Below are positions 16,726 through 28,800 of a stretch of 50,784 nt of DNA, piece by piece (within the stretch, counting starts at the first letter, position 1; every line of letters starts with the position of its first letter). This DNA is from Acanthaster planci. Its lineage: Eukaryota > Echinodermata > Asteroidea > Valvatida > Acanthasteridae. A program made the translations under genes and the position numbers. The stretch is from contig NW_019091429.1 of NCBI RefSeq assembly GCF_001949145.1, positions 594,711-645,494 on the forward strand. Direction: 5' to 3'. Below the pieces are notes generated by a model that searched no databases, was not told the DNA's origin, and saw only the letters and a program-made list of their open reading frames with translations.

Positions 16726-19590
16726 CCATTGATCCCCATTATAAAGACTGGATAGGACGCGCGTGTGCTTACGCATGGTAAGGATTCGGTATGGACAGTT
16801 GGCGGTGAGGGTTTGTATGCAGGTTACTGTGCATGCGTATTTTATAACAAAGAGGTTTTTTGGGATGTCATATAGATCAATCTCAAACGTCTTAGCTCAG
16901 AAATATTCTTTAACAAAGATGTTTCAAGGGATGGGACGAAACGAAAGGCGGTATGTTTGAATTTCGATAGATATATTGCAGACACAAATGAGCTCGTATT
17001 AGTCGTAATATCCGTTGGGATGTTTTCTGTTCGTATTATTTCTGAAACTTCGGAAATGTATGAATTAATGTACTTCCGGTGGATAAGTGTTTTATAATAA
17101 CGCAGTTGAATGAATTTATTCAGTAAATCTTCGCACAGTAGTTGGGATTACAGCTTACAAATTAATGGTAAGAGCCGAGGATTTTATTATTTTTTTCCTA
17201 TAAATTCAATTGCAAACAATTAAAAAATCTATAGAATCAGAACAGAAAACGGAAGAATTTCACTTTGGAATGTTGTTGTTTTCGTTATTTTTTTCTCCAG
17301 AGCAACGAAAAGCAAAGCTGTATGACGTAACGAACATTACATACTGATAGCACCCTGAAATGTAATACAAAAGGCACACTGTACTAAGTACAAAGGTTTT
17401 TTCTCCCTTTTACACCTCAGTTTATTACAAATATTTAAATCATTTCTTCGCCAACTTATTGTTACAAAATAAAAATGCGTGTTTCCATATTTAACAACAC
17501 AGTAAAATAATAACGGAATCCTAAGAGAGTAAAAACAGGACAGTATTTTACTTTAAAAGTTACATACAACTTAACTGAGCATGGACATTGATCGGCACAA
17601 TGGACCAAACAAGCTAACAATCTCACACGTGCGCAAGATTGAGGAATTATGTATCAGCAAGAGCACTTTGATTGCAGTTGATCCTCCACGCTTGGAAATT
17701 TGCTCATGAAATCAAAATCAAACAATATTGTTTCCAAAAATGAGCAACAATACTTGACTCTAAGCCTATGTACAAATGTAGTAAGAAATTTATAAAAGTA
17801 TATCCATTCTATCAGGCTTAGTTTATGAGACTTACTATATCGAGGTGGAGACTGTCTGAAATATTATTTATCGGCAAAAGTGGTTTCAAAAACTGAATAG
17901 TTAATTTATCGTTAAATCTCAAAGAAAGCCATGACTTGTGTTTGTCAGATCTACAGACGCAATGGACCCAAATCGTGTGACAGACGATGTGATATGAGTG
18001 GCATTCATATACTCATCTTCAGGGCAGAGATAAAACTAAAGCGAGAGACAGAGAGAATGAAATAACAAACAAGAAAATTCAGTCTACGCAATAAAAGAAA
18101 CTTATTATAAAATTTGTCGTTCTCGGTTAACACTGAGTTTTTTCTTTTCGGAAAGTAGTTGTTAAATGTAAATCTTAAGTCAAGTTGGGAATTCAATTTT
18201 TTTAATATCTAGTTTGGCTCACAGTCATAGCTCTGCTCATTTTTTTTTGCTCAAAGATTCTCACACTAGTCGGTTTTCAATAAATTTATCCAGTATGTGA
18301 ATGAATTTCAGTACAATGTTTCTTGTGAGTTTGTAAAATTAAGACTTTATTTCATTTAATTGATGAAGTTTTTCAGTGACACCAGACGGAAAAAGACGTG
18401 GACAGTTTGGACATTATAATGTAAAACTTGTTATGGGTCTTGGAGGAACTTTAATGTTGACACACTCAACAAATCACAATTGCACAGACCCAAAGTGACA
18501 ACATTGCCCGAGCAAGACTGTAGACAACGGGTGTGAAAAATGAAGAAAAAACAAAACACAATAAACAGAAAAAACAGGTTAATTATTATCAGTTTCGAGT
18601 GGGTTATTTAATAAGAAAATGGTCTGTTAATTCGAGAAATGATATTCTTGCATTACATTTTTTTCGCCATATTCAATTTTGACTAAATGCGCACCATACA
18701 GCATCACATTACCCTCCTGAAACGCAGCGCGCCACCATTGTACGGCCGCACATTTTGTATATACACACACAATGAGCGAGGACCTATTCTGTCTTTACAA
18801 TGGAGATCAACAGACTTTATTCACGGGGCCGGCCATATTGAATTTGAAAGCGAGTTTAACTCTTCATTTTTGAATGTTGAGAGTACAAATGAAGCAATAA
18901 AATGAAAATTCACGACTAATGTCCACCTGTCTCCTCCGATGAATAATTTCAAATTCATGATTGAACACATAGAATTGTACCTTGCCAGATTCCAAAAACT
19001 ATTGAAAGGAAGGCTTGGAATGCACGGAAGTATAAAACAACCTGGTGACATTCTAATCGACAATTTGCAATATATACAACATATTTGGGTGATACAAATA
19101 CGCGCCCATAGTGCAAAATCAGGCCAAAATAACGCCACGTATTTTCACTGGAAATTCAAGATTATGGCCAGAAGATCGTTTCAGTTCTATGGGGATTAGG
19201 CAGGTGAATTTTTTATTCACCTTTCCCCGAAAATGCCCCCCCCCCCAAGAGGAGTAAAACTATGCACTTAGCTCTGAATGTAGCCACCCGCCTCTATCCA
19301 ACATAGGTCCGCAATTTGGGGCTTTTTGAAATACCCCGAAGAGGAAACGATCAGTCCCAAATTCGGGATTTTTAGAAAATGTTTCAATGATCCCTCCTGA
19401 TTATAACATGTCTTATTGTAAAAGCCCCGTGGGATCATAAAATATTAATGAGCTCTGGCCCAGGAATCCAACGATTTGGTGGAATGCACGCATAGGGCAT
19501 ACAAGATTTGATCATGAAAAATGAAAATTGATCATGAAAAATGAAAATTGAAATTAACTCTGTCTCTAAGGGCGCCCCTGTTTCTACCAT
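16726..19590. other. Intergenic AT-rich stretch without recognised genes
   Basis: No exon-like open frames with domains on either strand. A 20-bp unit (TTGATCATGAAAAATGAAAA) is tandemly duplicated at 19508-19550. Poly-C at about 19239 and TATATA-rich tracts are the only other structure noticed. Confidence 0.6.
19508..19550. repeat. 20-bp tandem duplication
   Basis: Two perfect copies of TTGATCATGAAAAATGAAAA followed by a partial third (TTGA). It lies just before the CG-rich array. Confidence 0.9.
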
Positions 19591-19594
19591 TAAT

Positions 19595-20640
19595 GAGGCG
19601 ACGATCCGACGGTGCGACGGCACAATGCGACGGCACGACGCCAAGGGGCGACGGCACGACGTGATGGGTCGACGGCACGACGCGACGGCAAAACAGCAGG
19701 ACACGACGCGACCGCACGACGCTACGTCACGACGGAACGACGCGACGCCACGACAGAACGACGTAATGCATTATACGCAGCATAAAAGTAATGAGAAAGG
19801 AGCCGACGCCACAACGCGACGGCACGACGCGGCAAAGCTGTCGTAGTGCCTCGTAGCGTCGGAGCGACGGAACGACACGACACACATTTGGCGGCTGTAG
19901 AACACCATATAAAAGTAACAAGAAAGGTGGCGATGCCACGAATCGACGGCACGACGCGACAGAGCTGTCGTAGCGTCGCGTTGTGCCGTCGGAGCGACGG
20001 GACGACGCAACGCAATTTTGGCGGCTATAGAACACAATAAGGAAAAACAGTAAAGGCGCCCTCTTTAAACACCATGAAGCAAAGGGCGAAAGCACACGTC
20101 GCGTCATACATCGTGTCGTGTGTCAGGTGACAGGTGACGAGACACACGACGGTGCGACGCGACGGTGACGGAAGGAGCGACGTTTAGATTAAAAAATGCA
20201 ACAAGGAAAGCATGTAAGACAGTACGATGCGACGGGCGGCGGCACGACAAGACGCATGACGCTATGCAGCGTGTATGTACAAAGGTAATGGCAAGCTTAC
20301 AATGGTGCAACGCGATGGCACGATGCAAGGGTACCGTCGTGCTGTCACGTCGTGTAGTTACGTCGCATTGGAAGAGGCAGAAATGTGTCGTAAATAGTAC
20401 ACCATAAAGGAGTGACGTTTGGGCAGAAACTTGCAACATCGAAAGGACGTAAAACAACACCACGCGGCGGGCGACGACGCGACGGCACGACGCGTCGTGC
20501 ATGTACAAACAAAATGGCATGAAGGCGACGACGCAACGCGACTGCACGATGCAAGGGAGCCGTCGTGCCGTCGCGTCTAGCATTTTCGTTGCCTTGAAAG
20601 AGGTAGAAATGTGTGTCGTAAATAGTACACCATATGATTC
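19595..20640 (-). repeat. CG-rich degenerate array (family B, reverse orientation)
   Basis: About 1 kb dominated by CGACGGCACGACG-like words (GACGG, CACGACG and TCGTGCCGTCGCG in both orientations). Three internal blocks each carry GGCGGCTRTAGAACAC and AAGTAA/AGTAAAG...AAAGGNGCC words. Two copies of TGTCGTAAATAGTACACCAT lie at 20385-20405 and 20613-20633. These are the reverse of the blocks at 14438-14735. Long minus-strand open frames here (up to 191 codons, Arg/Ser/Val-rich) have repeat composition and no domains, so I do not call genes. Confidence 0.75.
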
Positions 20641-22389
20641 TGATTGCGTTGATTTGTCTCAACGACAAGACCTCCCCCTGAACAAACCAGTCCCAAGATT
20701 TTCTGGTTACCACTTTTGACCCCTGCGCCCCCTCCGCAAAATAAATATAGACAACTAGATTTGCCTTGCCATTAATTGCCACCACTGACAAATCGCTTTT
20801 GTCAGTGTCAGTTGGCGGAAACAACCTATACGGGACCTGATCGTTTGTGCCAAGGTCTCTCCTTTGGATGCACGGCCTTCCATTCCTGAACACAGACACA
20901 TTCAAGTCTGACCCCAACAAATGTGCTGCTTTTGCCGGAACTTATCTGGGAATCAGACACATTTTCTAAATACTCCTCCGTTACCATCCACAGCAGGATT
21001 CAAAGCAAAATAACTTGTATTCGCTCTTTGCACGCTGCCGCGTCAACGCAGGTTTTTTAAATATACCATTGTCCAATTGCATGGTATAAGAACTAACGCA
21101 GCACGCGCAAAATTACTAAGCAACGCAAATCACTGAACCAATTTCAATGTGTAAAGCTGCCAGATCGAGGCTCTGCGTGCCTATGGCACCAGCGCGCAAA
21201 GAGCGAATAGCTCTTCTACCTTAAAATGTTAACATACACCTCCTGCAGGGTCTGCAGTATTTATGATGTGTTGATGGAGCCGGAGAGTACGCACACTCTG
21301 AAGAAGCGGTTCTGTGGCCACAGATCTACGGTCAACACCGGGCGAATGGATTCCCCTTCCATTTCTGGAAGGGCGTATAATCACTAGGACTCTACAAAGA
21401 TGCCGTTCGCCTCAGTATGGGGAGAAGTCTTGGATTTCATTTCCGGGGATAAGACGTTCAAAAACTTCTACAAAGTATCTGATCAGCTACCCACGGACTG
21501 CCTAAAAGGAAAAGATTCCTGTCAACAAAAACAGTTTAAATTTTCAATTAAATTTAAGTAACTACTACAAATGTTCGGTGTTTAAAATTTGAAATGAAAT
21601 CGCTATTACTTAAATTGCATCTTAGTACTGTATATACAAGAGAAAAATGGTTTAGAGAACATGAGCAGTCATTGGGCTTTCTAAACTAATTAGATTTTAA
21701 AAAATAAACAATTTAATAAATATGAACACAAAATAGTTTATGTTTTATAAATATAAGAAACCACAATCAAACTCTGGACTTTAAAATGAAAGATCTGTTA
21801 CTTAAATACATCTATTTATATATAAAGGAATAAACAATTCACAAACACAGAAAATGCACATAGCAATCCAACCCAATACAGAAATAGAACAACCCCCCAG
21901 ACAAAAGCTGCCTTCAGACTGTTTAACAACATGGCCTCATGCAAACAACCAAGAAAAGAACTACTAGTGAACAATCGTTTGTCTCCCTTGCCTTTGCAGA
22001 TAATACACCCTTCTTGGGGTCTATTTTTGGCCCCATAGGCCCTAGGCCTAGTATTCTCAACCTCCCCATCCCTTGTCTCCCTGCATTCTGCCTTTTTTGG
22101 TTGATTACTTCCACTCTGTCTACTTGTAATTTTGCCTTTCATGAAGAATCTGCTAAAGTCGAAATGGCTGGTCCTCCTTTTTCGATTTGTATTTTAGGTC
22201 ACCGAAGCCATCGCAGAATGAGAAACAAGAATGAAAAGATTAAAGTTCAGCAGATGAGATGTGATAAGAAGTGAATTCGTCTGATCAAAGTCCGTAGATA
22301 TTGTCAAATTACCAAACTGATAAATGGTCAAATCGGTGTAACATTTCTCAGAGTTTTATTTTTTGAAATATGATTACACATTCATCAAA
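20641..22389 (+). other. Region upstream of the SLC22 gene
   Basis: No recognised gene. The transporter's promoter and 5'UTR should lie here, but I see no convincing TATA box or leader exon. TTTGTATTTTAG at 22188-22199 could be a 5'UTR acceptor, but upstream ATGs follow it. The fold-back element at 21018-21209 is within this stretch. Confidence 0.4.
21018..21209. mobile_element. 192-bp fold-back element with TATTCGCTCTTTGC ends
   Basis: Left end TATTCGCTCTTTGCACGC and right end GCGCGCAAAGAGCGAATA are inverted copies (one difference). Inside is AT-rich sequence with no open frame. It is a typical MITE-like size. Confidence 0.75.
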
Positions 22390-22543
22390 ATGCCTGAAGA
22401 AAACCAAACTTCTGTTGAAATTCAGCAAGAGAACACTGGGATCGACGCTGTACAAAGAAAATCACGTAACTTTGACGACATACTTGAGGTCATTGGTGGT
22501 TTTGGAAAATGGCAGAAGGTATTATGCGTTTGGGCTCCACTGA
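22370..22543 (+). other. Out-of-frame upstream ATG overlapping the transporter start
   Basis: The ATG at 22370 opens a 57-codon frame that overlaps exon 1 in a different frame and stops at 22541-22543. If the leader includes 22370, it would lower initiation at 22390 (leaky scanning). Whether the mRNA starts upstream is unknown. Confidence 0.45.
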
Positions 22544-22893
22544 TTGGTATTATGACAGGTGCGCATACCCTAGCTCAGGTCTTCATGGGAGGAAAGGCGG
22601 ACCATTGGTGCCGTGTGCCCAACTGGAATGATGCCAATTGCAGCGTAGATGGCCTACCAGACGACTGGGAATGTCTTCTAGCAAAACGCAATGCATCTAT
22701 TCCTTTCAAAATAGAAAAAGGTCAAGAAGTGTACCGCAGCTGCGAAATGTACGACGTGCTGAATATCACCTTCACGATGAGACTGAATGTTTCCAACTAC
22801 AGCAACGACACCATCAAATGCCCCACAACAGAGAGTGATACACATGCCTGGGTGTATGACACAACTCAGTACAAGACAACGATCTTAACAGAG
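22390..22893 (+). CDS. SLC22: SLC22 coding exon 1: N-terminus, TM1, large extracellular loop
   Basis: I chose the ATG at 22390 (MPEENQTSVE, A at -3); an in-frame TTG at 22363 is not a credible start. It encodes FDDILEVIGGFGKWQKVLCV entering TM1, then the Cys/N-glycan-rich loop ending TTILTE. The donor is GAG|GTACCC, phase 0. Family members read TxxTEWDLVC here, and the next exon supplies FDLVCDN. An out-of-frame upstream ATG lies at 22370, 20 bases before the start. Confidence 0.95.
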
Positions 22894-25800
22894 GTACCCA
22901 AATTCAACTATACTGAAGCGTTGCTTGGTTTTTTATGGTTATGGCCCTTCCGTCCTTGTGTAGAAAAGTTTTGATGTAGAGTATTGTGTGGGAATACAGA
23001 AAGGGCTGAACGTCACACACATCAAAATATTTCTTTCTCTTATATATATGTACGTGAAAACTATCACGTACGTACTCGATACTTTAACGTACGTACATAA
23101 TAGTTTCACTTACCACGCACGTACATGAAAACGCGCTTAATTTTTCATGTGGCCAGACATTTCCATATAGGGGTATGCTCCCCGCGGTCGAACAGGATTG
23201 GAGGTGCTCTCGGCTAGATTAAACTGGTGAGCGGGCACCGGGTCCCTTCCTGAGGCACTTTTTTACCGAAAACTCGGGCATAATGGCATGCTTCCTAAGA
23301 GGATATCGCGTGTATCCTGGCGAATGAGTGGCCTTTGGCATTAACTGATATGATACTAGGCATTCAATTCAGCAACTAGTCAGTCTTCCTTTGTCCTATA
23401 GTCAATGTAGTGGATCTACCATAGAAAGCACCCTGGATCAAACGATGTTGTCTCTTTTTTTATTGCAAACAAAATTGTCTCATGAAAGTTGGCACGAGCG
23501 ACTTTATTTACGCCAGGTACTAAATTGAACTTTCTTTTCATTTATTCTGGGAGGGGGGTGTTGATAATTATCTTGAGAAATTTGAATTACATTGAATTGC
23601 ATTGTATTGTCACTCTGCACCTTTATAAGACTTTCTTTTCATTCATTTATTTCTTTAAATATGTTCAGACAGGATTGGCAGTGATCACACAAAATCATTT
23701 TTTAGTGCAGAGTCCAAAATTAAGTTGATCAGAATCCAGAGCCATTCTATGGGCCCCGTCGTCACAAAAACTCACAATCCACAGTACCCATCATCTCAGA
23801 CATTTATTACAAAACTAAATAACAAATGCCACTGCCAAATTGTAAATAAAAGCACCTTGCCCATTGTTCAAAGGTAACGCTTTTGAAACAATTGCGTATT
23901 TTGAGACAAAATCGGTTGCATAAAAAGGGCAAACTTTCTGGAAACTCTGACCGCCCATACAAAATAGTGGTCGATGTTTGTAGATACTCTCAGTGAAGCT
24001 CCTGATTGGCCCATGCACAAACACTTCTCCATTGCTTGTGTTGTCGATGGGCACGTTGGACATTTTCCAGACCTATGATTGCTCATAACAGCAGAAACAA
24101 GAAAGGCAGCTTTACAATTGTGCAAAAAAATTCTATAATATCGATTCAAATTGTTGCATAGCATGATTTGACATATTTATAACAAAGAACATTCCATCTC
24201 AAGGCAACTGTGTAACATGAGTTGTGTGTTGAAGTTGATTTGCCCTTGCTGTCTAATACAGGTTTGTGAATTTTTTGTTTGAAGCAGGGACTCTGTGATA
24301 GCTCACACATCGCACTTGCTGTCTAATACAGGTTTTCCTAGCCAATTTCGGCAAAAAAGTCTTTCAGTTTAACACAAGGCTCATAAAATGTGGTTAAAAA
24401 GAATTATCCTTCAAAATAAAATTCGAAAATCAAAAACAGGCATTCCATTTCCTTCTGGAGCATTCTTTCGGGAAGTAGTTCATTTAAATTCCAAACGTCG
24501 TTTTGTTCATTCACCTGTGTCAAAAGATTTAGAAAGTGGTTGATTCGATTTTAGTCAATGCGTAAGCTGTTTCACTTGTGGGAATTCAAATTCGATCCAG
24601 TGATAAGCTCTTTATGGATCCTAGGTAACATCTGATTTTCCAAGAAAACAGGTTTAACCCCAACAGTCCTCAATGCTCAAATTTAAATATGGTTTTACAT
24701 ACACCTAAGGATTAGGATTAACAGTGGGTCTCGGGACAGTTTTTTGTTAATTAACGTAACTTTGTGCAACCATTGTGGCAGCCATGGTCTTACAGAAAAG
24801 TGAGCATAGTAGGTAACTGAAAAAAAACTGATGTACACTTTCCCTTCAACAACGCAGAGAAAGGCCCTTAATTTTTTTGGGTAATTTTTTTCATTTTTGT
24901 TCTTTACATGTTTATAACGTTAATCTTGAATTAGTTTCCCTGAACTTTTGTTAACATTTGTAAGTAGGCCTACATATATTTCGAAATGGTCCGAATAATC
25001 AGATATGAAACACAACATGAACAGCATCAGTGCACACAACAAAAAGCAACACAAAACCTTTCTGATTCGACTTCAGAAAAAGGCGTAGATACAAACAAAC
25101 AAAAAAGTAGGATACAACGGAATCATTCACAATCATCAAAAACAATGAGTATGGAACAAGAATATCATAAAGAATGACTTATAATAAAAGACAGACAGAG
25201 GGCATTTATGTACTCCTACATTAAAAAGACTCAGAACAAGAAATACATTTACTATAAAACGAAAAAGCAAATCATGCGCGGGTAAAAGAAGCTATATACG
25301 TGTCGATGAGTTTTGATTCGACTACACCTGTTGGAAACATGCAGTAGAAGAAGAATGCCCATTATTGACGTGGAATGACGGAAACGAAACTGAACGGCAA
25401 AGATAAAGATTGTGTGCACCAAGACGAATTTGAATGTCAGAAGAGGGAAAAAAGAAAATCCAAAACAAACCAAATCGTAGCATGTGTTCGAATGTGAATA
25501 CGTGTTGACGAAAATGAGCCAGTTTTTACTGAATTTGGCTGGGACAACCTATAGGTCACTACTGATTTATTAATGGAGTATTTCTAGGACATGAGTGAAC
25601 GAGTTTGATGAGTTTACAGAGTCTCTGGGGTTTATGAGAAGAAAAGAAAACCAGGGAATTAAGAAGGGAAAATCAGAACAAAGAGTATTCCCATTCCGCA
25701 GCTATTGGGAAAAGCCAAAAAGGTAAACAAAAAGAAGAGAAAGTTTAATAAGGATTTAAAACATTCAAACTGAAAGCAATACACTGAAACAAGTCAGCAC

Positions 25801-28800
25801 ACTTGAAGGCTGGACCACATAAAAGCAAGACGCCGTATGGCAGTGATTTATGAAACCCTGAAAAGATCTAATTAATAAGGTAGTAGATGTATTTTAATCC
25901 AACCACCCACAGGTACTTTATCTTATTGTTTGTCCTCATAAAAATATAAATCATCCCTGAATACATGTAATTCTTCTTTCGTACTTCTCTGTCATTTTAT
26001 GTGTAGTTTGATCTTGTATGTGACAATAAAGCAACTCCCAGCATTCTTCAGTCCATCTACTTCGCTGGCCTGCTGGTGGGCTCCATTTTTTTTGGATCAC
26101 TTGCAGACTTGTAAGTTCTAGTGCCATTTGGTATTATAGTGCGTCTTAGTGAAATCAACAACATTATAGAATTACGATCTGAAGTGAAAGTGTTTATCGC
26201 GTACTTAATTACAGCTTAAAATTATTCGTTGATTCTGTCGAGCCTAAGACAGCAATTAATGCTATACGATTCACTTTGAATCAAGTAACAAAATGAGACA
26301 CACAAAACATAGTTTGATTAATGTTAAAGGTAAAATGACAAGCAGACAGGATGTAAATCTTACGTTTCGAGCCAGGTATGATTCATAGCCACCTGCGTAC
26401 TATAGCCACTGACGGCGGCACGATTTTCGGGGGGGAGGGGTTGTGAGGCCATCAGGCATCAGCCGTTGAAAGGCTGCTCCATTAAGCTTTATTTCACTAT
26501 AGACCTGCACCCCCCCCCTGCTTCCGCCAACGGTGATTATAGCCCTGAGTGTGACAGGCTAAGCAGATACGGCCTTACTTGATACATGTTTTCAAAATAG
26601 TGCTATAATACACTACATTAAAAAAATTATCCTGTTCATGTTTTTTTAATTCCTCTAAATATTGCTGGTTACTACGCAGGGTTGGCCGAAAGCCATCGGT
26701 CTATATTGCTTCTTTGTTGCTCTTCGTTACTTCTCTGGTTAACGTCTTCTCGCCAAACGTAATAATATATGGAATTCTACGGTTCTTCGTAGCCGCTGGA
26801 GGCATAGGTGCCTTTATCTGTGTCTTTGTACTCGGTAAGCTAATACAGTACAAAATTGATTCTGACTTCTGAGACTTCTACCATAAACTAAAATTGTTCG
26901 TAGGCCTACACATGCACTTGTTAACAACTTTCAGCTGTCAGGGCAGATCTAAGACACGGCTTAGAGTTTACTTTGTTCATAAAATGGGGGAGGGCAATCT
27001 TGAAGTGTTTTTTTTCTAATCTGAAGCTGTGTAAGTCCTCGTTTCGTTTTCAGCAAAGTACGCACAAAAGTTCAGTTCTGACCAAAGAGTCTCCGTTGCT
27101 TAGCAAATATCGCCCCCTCGTGGTTCAGCTCGAGGCCCATAATGAGCCAGTTAGGTATAGACCTCTTAACAAATTCTGCATAATAAACTCACAATTCTGC
27201 ACGCATGCACACAAATGGCCTTGACTTCGATGATCATTTTCTCTCAGGTTTTCCTACTTCGTTCATTTTTTTGGTGAGAATATCCCATTAAATCATTTTC
27301 GCTATTAGTTTCTAATTCAAAATCGTAATTTTTCTTGTGCGCACGAGATCGAAGTTTCTACATGGCCCCTTCCATCATCCATTATTATCAATGTAGCCTA
27401 AACTACTCTTGGGGCCAACCTGAGTACATTTGTTAAATCACGTACTGATGTTTAATCTACTTCCATGGTTCCATGTACATGTACCGGTACCCATTCGATT
27501 CGCTGCTTTTTGCACTTGGAAAATCTGAAGAACCACATCTCTTTCTCTTTGGAATTTGCACTTTAATTGTCTTGTACAACCCCAAACACAACATCTGGAT
27601 GCCATTTTGTTTTTCGGCAGTACTCCAAGCTATGTCCAACTTCAATGGTAAGCCACGTACATGTACATGTACATGTACAGTACATGTACTGTACATTGAA
27701 CATCGGTACATACCTGGACTGTACCTAAATGTTTTCTCTTTAAACAAACCACTTCATGTAACTAGAAAAATTCACTGGCATGACTTTTCTTGATTCATTG
27801 TATTTATTGTCAACAGTAAATGAGTTCATCAGTCCACATCGACGTGTGTTGGTGGGAATTTCTTTCCAAGGCTTCTTCGCAGCTGGTTTAACGCTTGTTC
27901 CGTTGCTTGCGTATTTCGTACGCTACTGGAGGTTCCTGCAGCTCGCCATAGCGCTGCCCACTGCCTTGTATATTCTAACGTACTTGTAAGTACCAGACAA
28001 GTCAATCATTCTGACAGTAACCTCCTAAAAGTTATCAGGAGTGCACTGCAGAATCTATGGTGACAACTTGGTGTTTAACTTCCTCAGTATCCACACAGGA
28101 CAACGCTATACAAAGGGGCGTAAATCCTTGGGGATGGGGGTACATGTCCCCCCATTTTTGACCAAGGGGTGTCATTAGATCATTTAATTCCTCTCCTTAT
28201 TTTACTCACGTCGTCAACCATCTCTTTTACGCCAAATTCCATATCCTTTAAATTCTGTCGAACCAAAACAGTAAAATGCCTGAATCAGCTCGTTGGCAGA
28301 TAACTAAAAGGAAATTCACTCAAGCAGAAAAGACACTTCGGAAGGTGGCAGCACGAAACGGAAAGGAATTCCCAGAAGAAATGTTCCGTCCAGATGTGAC
28401 TAGAACTGCTCAGGTAAGCTGCTAAACAAAATTATTTCGAGAAGTCTTGAAACTCGGACATCGTGTATCGTCTAATATTAATCTAGTGCATGTACGCTTC
28501 TTCTTGAAGAACATATACACCAGTATTTAATTTTGGATGTTCTTTTGATTGTACATGCGAGGTTCATTGCCAACATGAAATTAAATGGGGTTATTTTTAT
28601 TCTCAACTGCAAGATTTTAAAGAAGAGACTTAAATTAGCGCTGAAAACTCAAATTCATACATCTTTTAAAAGTCACTGAAAAGATTTTACATTTCAGTGT
28701 GTAATAGTCACCTTTAATTTCATCAGTTTACTTCTTACAGGTCACAACCAGTGATTCCATACCAAGAGCTTTAAAGGTCTTCTCCTTAGAACTGTTTTAC

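Noticed and set aside
19435-20920. Several overlapping minus-strand open frames of 88-191 codons rich in Arg, Ser and Val
   Set aside because: They arise from the CGACGG-type repeat, which lacks stop codons in several frames. The same words are open on both strands and no domain is visible.
22363-22389. In-frame TTG extension of the SLC22 N-terminus
   Set aside because: TTG initiation is not credible here when an ATG in good context follows 27 bases later, and the family does not require the extra residues.
22894-22974. Read-through of SLC22 exon 1 to a stop after VPKFNYTEALLGF
   Set aside because: The donor GAG|GTACCC followed by FDLVCDN in the next exon restores the family pattern TxxTExDLVC; the read-through has no family match.
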